From NCBI GenBank assembly GCA_900313845.1, contig OMTC01000022.1, forward strand, positions 1 through 11,590: 11,590 nucleotides of DNA, read 5' to 3'. The notes under the pieces were generated by a model that did no database searches, was not told the origin of the DNA, and was given only the letters and a program-made list of their open reading frames with translations. The position numbers and the translations under genes are program-made. This DNA comes from an uncultured Prevotellaceae bacterium (GTDB taxonomy: Bacteria; Bacteroidota; Bacteroidia; Bacteroidales; Bacteroidaceae). Every line of letters starts with the position of its first letter. Positions within the stretch are counted from its first letter, which is position 1. Below are positions 1 to 6,194 of the stretch, piece by piece.

Positions 1-1
1 A

Positions 2-322
2 AAATATGATTATACCCGTTATCGGTATGAGTTTCCCGGCGGAAAGGTGGAAGCTGGTGAGACGGAAGAGGATGCCTTGAAGCGGGAACTGAAAGAGGAA
101 ATGAACTATGAAGTGGAGGTGGTGCGACATCTGACAACGATTGAACATCATTATGAGGATTTCAGCGTGACGCTCTCCATCCATCTTTGCAAGGCGCAAA
201 CGAAGGAATTCGAAATGCGCGAACATGTGGATTTCAAATGGATGAAAGCCGAGAACATGGCTTCGCTTCCTTGGGTAGAAGCTGACAAAGAATTCGTGGA
301 AAAACTTCACACATTTCTTTAA
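2..322 (+). CDS. MutT-like Nudix hydrolase, 5' end missing
   Basis: The start codon lies upstream of the window; the frame is open from base 2 and ends with TAA at 320-322. The visible 106 residues begin near the conserved EFPGGK segment and contain a Nudix box: G-x5-E, seven residues, then RELKEE. These Glu residues normally bind the Mg2+ that catalyses hydrolysis of a nucleoside diphosphate linked to another group. The EFPGGK-type start and the small size fit the MutT-like (deoxy)nucleoside triphosphate pyrophosphohydrolases, which remove oxidised nucleotides such as 8-oxo-dGTP from the cytoplasmic pool. The usual Gly after REUxEEx is Asn here (EEMNY). The GTG at 47 is not a credible start because it falls inside the Nudix box. 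The family call is firm; the substrate is inferred. The Vsr gene follows 68 bases downstream on the same strand. Confidence 0.88.
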   Translation, partial: KYDYTRYRYEFPGGKVEAGETEEDALKRELKEEMNYEVEVVRHLTTIEHHYEDFSVTLSIHLCKAQTKEFEMREHVDFKWMKAENMASLPWVEADKEFVEKLHTFL

Positions 323-334
323 GGACAAAGGACA
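321..334 (+). repeat. Heptamer repeat, two AAGGACA units over the Nudix stop codon
   Basis: Two identical 7-base units, AAGGACA at 321-327 and 328-334, start on the last two bases of the Nudix TAA stop codon. The same unit occurs, read on the other strand, next to the U32 stop at 3222-3242. The remainder of the gap to 390 is AT-rich; no clear promoter or terminator was seen in it. Confidence 0.6.
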
Positions 335-390
335 TTGTTTTTTCTCCAACTTCATCACAAATCCTTTTTTATCCTTTAAATCCCTGATTG

Positions 391-951
391 ATGACTGATA
401 TTTTCACTCCTGAGCAGCGGCATGTGGTGATGAGCCACATACGGAGTAAGGACACACGACCAGAGATGCTGGTGAGGAGGTTCTTGCACAGGCATGGTGT
501 GCGATACAGTCTGCATGTGAAGTATCTGCCGGGGCGTCCTGATATTGTGCTCAGAAAGTATCACACGGTGATTCTTGTGAATGGTTGCTTCTGGCATGGG
601 CATGGATTTTGTAGTGAGGACTTTCCTTTGCAGCACGAGAGTCCAAATTGCAATCTATTTCGTTTGCCAAGAAGCCATACTGATTTTTGGGAGAAGAAGA
701 TTGAGAGGAATATCAGTAGGGATGAGAAGCAGCACAAGGAACTGACCGCAATGGGATGGAACGTCTTCACGATTTGGGAATGCCAACTGAGACCTGCAGA
801 ACGTGAGAACACCTTGATGGGATTGTTGCGCACGCTGAACCTGATTCTGATGAAGAACTTGGGCGTGAGGATGGGATACAATACAGAAGAAGAGGAAGAA
901 GGAATGATGAGAGCTGCGGAAAATTCCTTTTCAGAGGAAAGTGAAGAGTGA
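391..951 (+). CDS. vsr: Very short patch repair endonuclease (Vsr)
   Basis: Vsr nicks DNA 5' of a T:G mismatch left by deamination of 5-methylcytosine, starting repair back to C:G. From the ATG at 391 (186 residues) numbering matches E. coli Vsr as I recall it: Glu25, the PGRPD motif with catalytic Asp51, then GCFWH with Cys66, Phe67, Trp68, His69, and His71. This agreement favours ATG 391 over the in-frame TTG at 388. About 14 extra residues follow His71, so the next zinc cysteine is Cys87 (E. coli Cys73) and the WEC cysteine is Cys131 (Cys117). His64 of E. coli is Asn64 here. The protein ends in an acidic tail (Glu-rich from about residue 166) that runs into a heptamer repeat containing the stop. 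No cytosine methyltransferase, the usual partner, lies in the window. Family call is secure. Confidence 0.93.
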   Translation: MTDIFTPEQRHVVMSHIRSKDTRPEMLVRRFLHRHGVRYSLHVKYLPGRPDIVLRKYHTVILVNGCFWHGHGFCSEDFPLQHESPNCNLFRLPRSHTDFWEKKIERNISRDEKQHKELTAMGWNVFTIWECQLRPAERENTLMGLLRTLNLILMKNLGVRMGYNTEEEEEGMMRAAENSFSEESEE

Positions 952-959
952 AAAGTGAG
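939..959 (+). repeat. Heptamer repeat, three units spanning the vsr stop codon
   Basis: Three 7-base units occur head to tail: AAGTGAA (939-945), GAGTGAA (946-952) and AAGTGAG (953-959). The vsr stop TGA (949-951) lies inside the second unit, so the repeat encodes the last residues of Vsr and supplies its stop. The same unit type occurs in the metA leader at 5995-6020. Confidence 0.7.
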
Positions 960-979
960 TTTTTGAAGCCTCGCTGCTT

Positions 980-1007
980 TTTGATTGTTCAAAAATTCGT
1001 AACTTTG
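980..1007 (+). promoter_or_regulatory. Probable Bacteroidetes-type promoter of the GH53 gene
   Basis: TAACTTTG at 1000-1007 is an exact match to the Bacteroidetes -7 consensus TAnnTTTG. A TTTG at 980-983 could be the -33 box, although the 16-base spacer is shorter than the usual 19-21. Transcription would start near 1013, giving a leader of roughly 36 bases before the ATG at 1049. The -7 box is clear; the -33 assignment is weak. Confidence 0.6.
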
Positions 1008-1048
1008 CGGCAAATAAAAATAACAACCATTTTCAACTAACTACAGAT

Positions 1049-2332
1049 ATGAAACTATCGAAAATCTGCATGGCTGTCATTGTGGCTTTTGGCGCTTTGA
1101 ATCTCTCGGCACAAGATGTGTTTATCTCCACGGGAGGCGATGTGATGACTGAACATATAACCGAGGGGATGAGCTTTAAGTACAATGCTTCGAAGGTGAC
1201 GATTGCTGGAACAGAATATGAAACAAATGCCATCGACAGCATCACATTCGATGCACCTGCAACCATGAAATTCCGTGGGGGCGACGTGTCGCTACTCTCA
1301 AGATATGAAGAGAATGGTGCCAACTACATGGATGTGAACGGCACGAAGATTACGAATATGCTTGCCTACCTGAAACAGCAAGGATGGAATGCGCTGCGTG
1401 TGCGTCTTTTCGTCGATCCAAGTCAAGCAAGTACTGCCGACAAGGGACAGGGTGTGTGTCAGGACCTCGACTATGTGATAGCATTGGGCAAGCGCATCAA
1501 GCGAGCTGGATTCCAATTCTTACTCGATTTCCACTATTCCGACTCATGGGCAGACCCTGCCAAACAATTCACTCCTGCGGCTTGGAGCAGTCTGAGTGCC
1601 AATGAACTCTACACCAAGATTTACGACTATACGAAGGATGCTTTGCAACAACTCGTGGCTGCCGATGCTACGCCTGATTTCATTCAGACAGGCAACGAAA
1701 TCAGTTACGGAATGCTTTGGGGGACGAGCACTGCCGCGGCAAGCAGTTTGAAAAAGTGCTACACCTCTTCCACAGATAATTGGGACTACTTCACCACCCT
1801 TTTGAAGCAGGCAGGAAAGGCTTGCCGCGAGGTGTGTCCAAAGGCAAAAATCGTAATTCATACGGAGCGTGCAGGACAGGCGAACGTGCTGAATGAATTC
1901 TACGAAAGAATGAAGAACTATGGTGTGGATTACGACATCATCGGTCTCTCCTACTATCCTTATTATCATGGAACGCTAAGCACCTTGAAGAGCAATCTCG
2001 AAACTTTGGCATCGAAATTCGCTGACAAGAAAATCATGATAGTGGAGACAGGATATTACCATGATTGGCAACCCAGCGACGTGAAATTCGACCTTTCAAA
2101 AACCTATCCTATCACAGCACAAGGGCAGAAGCAATTCGCGGATGCACTCATCGAAACACTGAATGGGGTGAGCAACGTGAATGGACTCTTCTGGTGGTGG
2201 CCAGAAGCCAATGAATACGGACTGAACTGGAGCACCAAACGCGTGACGGATAATTGGTACAACGCAGGTTTGTGGGACAACCAAACGGGCAAGGCTATGC
2301 CAGCAGTGGAAAGTTTGAAAACATTTAAATAA
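1049..2332 (+). CDS. Secreted arabinogalactan endo-beta-1,4-galactanase, family GH53
   Basis: The enzyme should hydrolyse internal beta-1,4-galactosyl bonds of plant galactan or type I arabinogalactan. Of 427 residues, the first 22 form a signal peptide with hydrophobic core and LSAQ near the cleavage site. Residues 23 to about 75 form a small module ending in IDSITF, a motif I recall before secreted Bacteroidetes domains. The GH53 TIM barrel follows: FRGGDVS at 75-81, LRVRLF at 116-121, the family hallmark DFHYSDSWADP at 160-170, the acid/base Glu217 in TGNE, SYYPYY at 301-306 and the nucleophile Glu333 in IVETGYY. No lipobox Cys follows the signal, so it is probably periplasmic or released. 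The aldose epimerase gene begins 6 bases after the stop, suggesting one transcript. No SusC/D, binding protein or regulator is nearby. The family call is very secure; exact substrate is inferred. Confidence 0.95.
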   Translation: MKLSKICMAVIVAFGALNLSAQDVFISTGGDVMTEHITEGMSFKYNASKVTIAGTEYETNAIDSITFDAPATMKFRGGDVSLLSRYEENGANYMDVNGTKITNMLAYLKQQGWNALRVRLFVDPSQASTADKGQGVCQDLDYVIALGKRIKRAGFQFLLDFHYSDSWADPAKQFTPAAWSSLSANELYTKIYDYTKDALQQLVAADATPDFIQTGNEISYGMLWGTSTAAASSLKKCYTSSTDNWDYFTTLLKQAGKACREVCPKAKIVIHTERAGQANVLNEFYERMKNYGVDYDIIGLSYYPYYHGTLSTLKSNLETLASKFADKKIMIVETGYYHDWQPSDVKFDLSKTYPITAQGQKQFADALIETLNGVSNVNGLFWWWPEANEYGLNWSTKRVTDNWYNAGLWDNQTGKAMPAVESLKTFK

Positions 2333-2338
2333 CATCTT

Positions 2339-3211
2339 ATGGTAACAATCAGCAATGAGCATCTCACGGTTGAGATAGCAGAAAAGGGAGCCGAACTCCA
2401 AAGCATCAAGGATGCAAATGGTCGTGAATATCTTTGGCAAGGAGACCCAGACTTTTGGCCACGCCGCTCGCCAATTCTTTTCCCATTGGTGTGTAGCGTA
2501 AATGACGACACCTACACGGTGGATGGCAAGGATTATCATCTGCCTCGTCATGGTTTTGCACGCGACATGGACTTCACCGTTGTTCGACAGAGTGCAGAGA
2601 AGGTAACGCTGGCACTCTGCGATTCTGAAGAAACACTGAAGATTTATCCTTATCACTTCATGCTCGCCATCACTTATCGATTGGGTGGCAACAAACTGCA
2701 TGTGGTTTGGCATGTGGAAAACACGGACACTCAAGAGATTCATTTCCAGATTGGTGGACACCCTGCTTTCAACGTGCCAGGCAACAAGAAAGGTGAGAAA
2801 TTGGAAGGAACGCTCGTGCTCGACAACGAAGCTCCACTCATCGGATTGAAGAGCTATGGCGATGGAACACACGAAATGACGGAAATTCCTCTCACGAAAA
2901 TCGACAAGAACATCATCCACTTCGACAATGAGTTCTTTGCAGATGATTCCGTGAAGATTCATCACAGTCAGGTGCATTGTGCCACTCTGCTCGACACCGA
3001 CGGAACGGCTGCTGTGACGGTCAACTTCAAGACTCCAATCATTGCCTTCTGGAGTCCTTACAACAAGGAAGCAGGATTCGTTTGCATCGAGCCTTGGTTT
3101 GGTGTGGGTGACCCAAGAGGATGGAAAGGTGAATTCAAGGACAAACCGTTCATGAACCATCTCCTACCTGGAGCATCCTTCATGAGCGAATACCAAATCA
3201 CAATTAAATAA
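2339..3211 (+). CDS. Aldose 1-epimerase, LacX-like (galactose mutarotase superfamily)
   Basis: The 290-residue protein has no signal peptide and should act in the cytoplasm, interconverting alpha and beta anomers of an aldose such as galactose. Expected active-site positions of the galactose mutarotase fold are present: His71 in LPRHGFAR, His141 in GGHPAF and Glu251 in CIEPWFG, with Arg42/Arg43 in WPRRSPILFP as the likely substrate arginine. The opening sequence, WxRRSPILFP segment and 290-residue length match the LacX-like branch rather than classical GalM, which is longer. It starts 6 bases after the GH53 stop, so the two genes almost certainly share a transcript; this supports a role with galactose or galacto-oligosaccharides released from galactan. 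The true sugar could differ, since LacX-like enzymes are poorly defined. It converges on the U32 gene with only 29 bases between stop codons. Confidence 0.92.
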   Translation: MVTISNEHLTVEIAEKGAELQSIKDANGREYLWQGDPDFWPRRSPILFPLVCSVNDDTYTVDGKDYHLPRHGFARDMDFTVVRQSAEKVTLALCDSEETLKIYPYHFMLAITYRLGGNKLHVVWHVENTDTQEIHFQIGGHPAFNVPGNKKGEKLEGTLVLDNEAPLIGLKSYGDGTHEMTEIPLTKIDKNIIHFDNEFFADDSVKIHHSQVHCATLLDTDGTAAVTVNFKTPIIAFWSPYNKEAGFVCIEPWFGVGDPRGWKGEFKDKPFMNHLLPGASFMSEYQITIK

Positions 3212-3221
3212 GGGAGCACCT

Positions 3222-3242
3222 TGTCCTTTGTTCTTTGTACTT
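3222..3242 (-). repeat. Heptamer repeat, three units overlapping the U32 stop codon
   Basis: On the minus strand three 7-base units read AAGTACA, AAGAACA, AAGGACA (plus-strand coordinates 3242 down to 3222). The first unit starts on two bases of the U32 TAA stop (3243-3241). The array fills most of the 29-base gap between the convergent epimerase and U32 genes. No hairpin terminator was found there, so how the two convergent transcripts end is not apparent. Confidence 0.65.
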
Positions 3243-5112
3243 AATATATGACTTTCATCATACACGCTTTGCAATCAAATTCGAGTGCAAAGCGTTTTCC
3301 GTTTTCAAGACGAAGGAATAGTTGCGAAGGCACATCTGTCATGAAATTCTGACGTTTGTAGCACCAACCCAAAGCATAACGAATGCAATGCTTGCAAAAC
3401 ATTACAGGCACTCCCTGCTGATGAGACAACTCAAAAGCAGGTTCAATATGCTGGAACCCTCGGTCTTGATAAAAAGAACGAGAAAGATGATTGGAGACAT
3501 TGCCGAGATAGGTGAGGGAAAGGTTGTCGTGAAGCGTGGAGCGTGAAGAGTGAAGCGATGAAGAGTCATTTTCATTCTTCATTCTACATTCTTCATTCTT
3601 CATTTTCTCTACAATCGTTCTTCTCCATTCAGTCAACAAAGAGGATGGGATGAAATAGTTTTTCTTATAGAGAATGCGGAAGGAACGGAGGCGGAACGGC
3701 GTATTGCCAAGTTTGGAGAATTGGCGCTCGATATTTTCAGATTGATGCGTACGAGCCAATTCTGCTTCGTATGGGACATGCAGTTCTGCAGTGTATTCTC
3801 CGTCAGTCATCGTGAGAACAAATTCCTCTCCTATTCGGTCAATGGTCACATCCACAGGAATGTATCGTTCTGCACTTTCATGCGCCAAAATATCATCGAA
3901 ACGCTTGTCGTAGTTTCGATAAATCTGATTGCCACGGCGTAACATACGTGGCATTTCGAGAGGATAGAGACGTTCCCCTATGGCTTTGTTGATGCGGAAA
4001 CCATAGAGTTTTCCTGGTTTGTCGAAGAAACAAAGACCATCACCATTGGCAAACTGCACTTTGCTATTCACCACAAAACTGTCCGTATAGACTTCCTTCA
4101 CGCGACCAACAGGCTCACCGAGTGCTTTCGGCGTGTCGAACGAAAAGATGTCGGCATTCCTGCCATAAAGAAAATAATGAGTGAATCCACGATTGAACGA
4201 CTTGCGAACGTCGGGTTGGAATTTCAGTTCCACTCGTCCCTTCGAAGCACGTCTGAACTTGTCTGGATGTTTCGCCACAAGTACATCGAGCGCTTGTGAA
4301 TAGGCCGCCGTCACATTCTTCACGTATGCAGCATCTTTCAAACGTCCCTCAATCTTGAACGATGAAGCACCTGCCTCCGCTAAATCTTCCAAAGCATCGA
4401 TTTGGCACAAGTCCTTCAACGACAAGAGATGTTTTTTATGCAACAAGATATTCCCCTTTTCATCCTCCAAGTCAAATTCCATTCGACAAATCTGCGCACA
4501 TTCGCCTCTGTTGGCACTGCGTCCAAAAATCGCTTCCGACGCATAGCATTGTCCACTCAGACTCACGCACAAAGCACCATGCACAAACACCTCCAATTTC
4601 GTCTGTGGATTTGCCTCATGGATGGCACGTATCTCCTCCAAACTCAGTTCTCGCGCCAGCACCACTTGCTCAAATCCCTGTTCACTGAGGAAACGTACTT
4701 TCTCCGGTGTGCGATTGTCCATCTGGGTACTGCCATGCAAGGGAATTGGAGGCAAATCCATTTTTTTCAGACTCATATCTTGCACGATGAGCGCATCCAC
4801 ACCCATATCGTACAATTCACGAATCATCTGTTCCACTTGAGACAGTTCCGAATCATAAAAAATGGTGTTAACCGTCACGTATATCTTCGCTTCGAACTGA
4901 TGAGCGTATTCCACCAATCGCTGAATGTCCTCCAACGAGTTACCTGCTGCTTGCCGAGCACCAAACTGAGGCGCACCAATATACACGGCATCGGCACCAT
5001 GACGAATCGCCTCGATACCGATGTCTGCCGTTTTGGCTGGTGCAAGCAACTCAAGAGCAGATTGGTTACTACACAATTTGGTTGATGTCGAATGGAGTCT
5101 TCTGATATACAT
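3241..5112 (-). CDS. U32-family protein (RlhA/TrhP-like), overlapping metA
   Basis: Annotated as 'peptidase U32' in databases, but studied relatives (RlhA, TrhP) are iron-sulfur proteins that hydroxylate rRNA or tRNA; this is probably an RNA-modification enzyme. From ATG 5112 it has 623 residues. ELLAPAK (21-27) and HGADAVYIGAP (38-48) open the barrel; the U32 core has VFVHGALC (175-182), GQCY and GRSANRGECAQICR, giving Cys182-x6-Cys189-x15-Cys205-x3-Cys209, a plausible cluster site. A C-terminal part has CKHC (573-576), Cys584 and CKAC (614-617), which could bind zinc. The ATG at 5112 overlaps metA by 44 bases; an in-frame TTG at 5076, which overlaps metA by 8, would put ELLAPAK nearer the N terminus. 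Upstream in-frame codons to 5310 read through metA and are rejected. Residues 502-530 are encoded by heptamer repeats. No separate promoter seen. Confidence 0.88.
   Translation of the reverse strand: MYIRRLHSTSTKLCSNQSALELLAPAKTADIGIEAIRHGADAVYIGAPQFGARQAAGNSLEDIQRLVEYAHQFEAKIYVTVNTIFYDSELSQVEQMIRELYDMGVDALIVQDMSLKKMDLPPIPLHGSTQMDNRTPEKVRFLSEQGFEQVVLARELSLEEIRAIHEANPQTKLEVFVHGALCVSLSGQCYASEAIFGRSANRGECAQICRMEFDLEDEKGNILLHKKHLLSLKDLCQIDALEDLAEAGASSFKIEGRLKDAAYVKNVTAAYSQALDVLVAKHPDKFRRASKGRVELKFQPDVRKSFNRGFTHYFLYGRNADIFSFDTPKALGEPVGRVKEVYTDSFVVNSKVQFANGDGLCFFDKPGKLYGFRINKAIGERLYPLEMPRMLRRGNQIYRNYDKRFDDILAHESAERYIPVDVTIDRIGEEFVLTMTDGEYTAELHVPYEAELARTHQSENIERQFSKLGNTPFRLRSFRILYKKNYFIPSSLLTEWRRTIVEKMKNEECRMKNENDSSSLHSSRSTLHDNLSLTYLGNVSNHLSRSFYQDRGFQHIEPAFELSHQQGVPVMFCKHCIRYALGWCYKRQNFMTDVPSQLFLRLENGKRFALEFDCKACMMKVIY
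3529..3607 (-). repeat. Two heptamer arrays inside the U32 coding sequence
   Basis: On the plus strand, GTGAAGC-type units run 3529-3556 (four 7-mers), a 9-base variant follows (3557-3565), then CATTCTT-type units run 3567-3607 (one 6-mer and five 7-mers). The arrays have opposite purine polarity, so the mRNA can fold partly back on itself. In the U32 frame they encode the low-complexity linker around MKNEECRMKNEND and SSSLHSSRSTLHD, between the core and the TYLGN-containing C-terminal part. The CATTCTT units match those at 10419-10460 upstream of the YhcH-like gene. The variant unit CATTCTA (3580-3586) and the shortened unit (3567-3572) each remove a TGA in the reading frame. Confidence 0.85.
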
Positions 5113-5986
5113 AGTAGTTGAGCCAGTTCGAGAAAAGGAGGTTGGCATGAGCACGCCAACGCACGATAGGCTTCTTGGCTGGGTTGTCGTCCTCGTAGTA
5201 GTTCTTCGGCAACTGGATAGGCAGACGCTTTGCCACATCGCGCTTATATTCGCCATCAAGTGTGAGCGGCGCATATTCACTATGACCTGTAATGAAGAAC
5301 TCACGTCCATCGCGAGCCATTACGATATGCACGCCAGCATCTTCCGATTCAGAGATAATTTGCAAATCGGGATTCTTTTCAATATCTTCACGACGCAATT
5401 CCGAATGGCGGCTATGAGGCACATAAAACGTATCGTCGAAACCACGAAAGATTGGCAATTCGGGTTGCAATGCACGATGTTTGAAAACGCCAAACACCTT
5501 CTTATTGGTGGAATATTTAGGAATCTTATGGAAATGATAGAGTGCTGCCTGTGCCGCCCAACAGATGTAGCAAGTGGATTGCACATTATGGTATGCCCAA
5601 TCGAACACCTCCACGAGTTCGTCCCAGTATGTCACTTCCTCGTAGTCCATCTGCTCCAGCGGCGCACCCGTCACGATGAGTCCGTCGTACTTCTCTTGTC
5701 TCATCAACTCAAAATCACGATAGAACGCCATCATGTGCTCCACAGGCGTATTCTTTGACGTGTGGCTTTTGATTTTCATAAATTCAATCTCCACCTGCAA
5801 CGGCGTATTCGACAGAATGCGGATGAAGTCCGTCTCCGTCGTGATTTTTATCGGCATCAGGTTGAGGATGGCAATGCGCAACGGACGAATATCCTGTCCT
5901 TGGGCACGCGTAGTGTCCATCACGAATATGTTTTCATCTTTCAACAGCTCTATCGCTGGAAGTTGATCAGGTAACTTTAAAGGCAT
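5069..5986 (-). CDS. metA: Homoserine O-acyltransferase MetA, predicted acetyl-CoA type
   Basis: MetA activates homoserine by acylating its hydroxyl, the first committed step of methionine synthesis in the cytoplasm. The 305-residue protein matches the E. coli enzyme (309) along its whole length: LNLMPIK at 41-47, TGAPLE at 106-111, catalytic Cys142 in ICWAAQ, GFDDTFYVPHSR at 182-193, and His235 and Glu237 in TGHSEY, ending with NWLNYYVYQKTP. The residue that separates donors is 111: Gly in the E. coli succinyltransferase, Glu in the acetyl-CoA-using B. cereus enzyme as I recall it. Here it is Glu111, predicting O-acetylhomoserine as product, although automatic annotation usually says succinyltransferase. 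The ATG at 5986 follows a weak purine run, AAAGCGGG. The leader is too short for a SAM riboswitch. Its 3' end overlaps the U32 start, implying co-transcription and coupled translation. Confidence 0.95.
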   Translation of the reverse strand: MPLKLPDQLPAIELLKDENIFVMDTTRAQGQDIRPLRIAILNLMPIKITTETDFIRILSNTPLQVEIEFMKIKSHTSKNTPVEHMMAFYRDFELMRQEKYDGLIVTGAPLEQMDYEEVTYWDELVEVFDWAYHNVQSTCYICWAAQAALYHFHKIPKYSTNKKVFGVFKHRALQPELPIFRGFDDTFYVPHSRHSELRREDIEKNPDLQIISESEDAGVHIVMARDGREFFITGHSEYAPLTLDGEYKRDVAKRLPIQLPKNYYEDDNPAKKPIVRWRAHANLLFSNWLNYYVYQKTPFDINQIV

Positions 5987-5994
5987 CCCGCTTT

Positions 5995-6020
5995 AAGTTA
6001 AAAGTGAAAAGTGATAAGTG
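5995..6020 (+). repeat. Heptamer repeat in the metA leader
   Basis: Plus-strand units AAGTTAA (5995-6001), AAGTGAA (6002-6008), AAGTGAT (6009-6015) and a partial AAGTG (6016-6020) follow without gaps. The array ends 8 bases from the metA start codon, between it and the predicted -7 box, so it would be transcribed as a pyrimidine-rich segment of the metA mRNA leader. Unit AAGTGAA is shared with the vsr stop region. Confidence 0.75.
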
Positions 6021-6038
6021 TATAATTGATTTGAACTG

Positions 6039-6046
6039 CAAAATTA
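6039..6046 (-). promoter_or_regulatory. Predicted -7 box of metA-U32
   Basis: The minus strand reads TAATTTTG, an exact match to TAnnTTTG, about 50 bases upstream of the metA ATG. No good TTTG -33 box is found at the usual spacing; that region falls in one arm of the 6061-6106 inverted repeat. The leader would be about 45 bases and include the heptamer array. Confidence 0.5.
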
Positions 6047-6060
6047 GCGAAAATAAATGA

Positions 6061-6106
6061 CAATCGGCACAGAAGCTCCGTGAAAATAGAACTTCTGTGC
6101 CGATTG
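6061..6106 (-). terminator. 15-bp perfect hairpin after the M13 peptidase gene
   Basis: CAATCGGCACAGAAG at 6061-6075 and its exact reverse complement at 6092-6106 form a 15-bp stem with a 16-base loop. Read on the minus strand, the stem is followed by TCATTTATTTTC, a T-rich tail, whereas the plus-strand flank is not T-rich. It lies 88 bases past the peptidase stop and just ahead of the metA -7 box, so the best reading is a Rho-independent terminator separating the two units. A smaller hairpin, TAGAAT-AGC-ATTCTA, occurs at 6139-6153 between the gene and the main stem. An operator acting on metA is the alternative. Confidence 0.7.
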
Positions 6107-6194
6107 CTGCGAATTCATAGAATATTATCCTATAAAAATAGAATAGCATTCTACACTTGACGACCCTGCATCGAGTCATCAACTATCGTTGTAT

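Noticed and set aside
2096..3160. 354-codon open frame on the minus strand opposite GH53 and the epimerase
   Set aside because: The opposite strand carries two clear enzymes with intact motifs; the antisense translation is rich in Cys, His and Trp without recognisable domains, typical of a shadow frame.
5113..5310. N-terminal extension of the U32 frame by 66 codons
   Set aside because: This part runs through metA in another frame, is low in conserved sequence, and U32 proteins normally begin shortly before ELLAPAK.
5021..5758. 245-codon open frame on the plus strand opposite metA
   Set aside because: MetA is intact on the minus strand with catalytic residues at expected positions; the antisense product resembles nothing known to me.
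5987..6060. SAM or other methionine riboswitch ahead of metA
   Set aside because: The predicted leader is only about 45 bases and lacks the helices needed.
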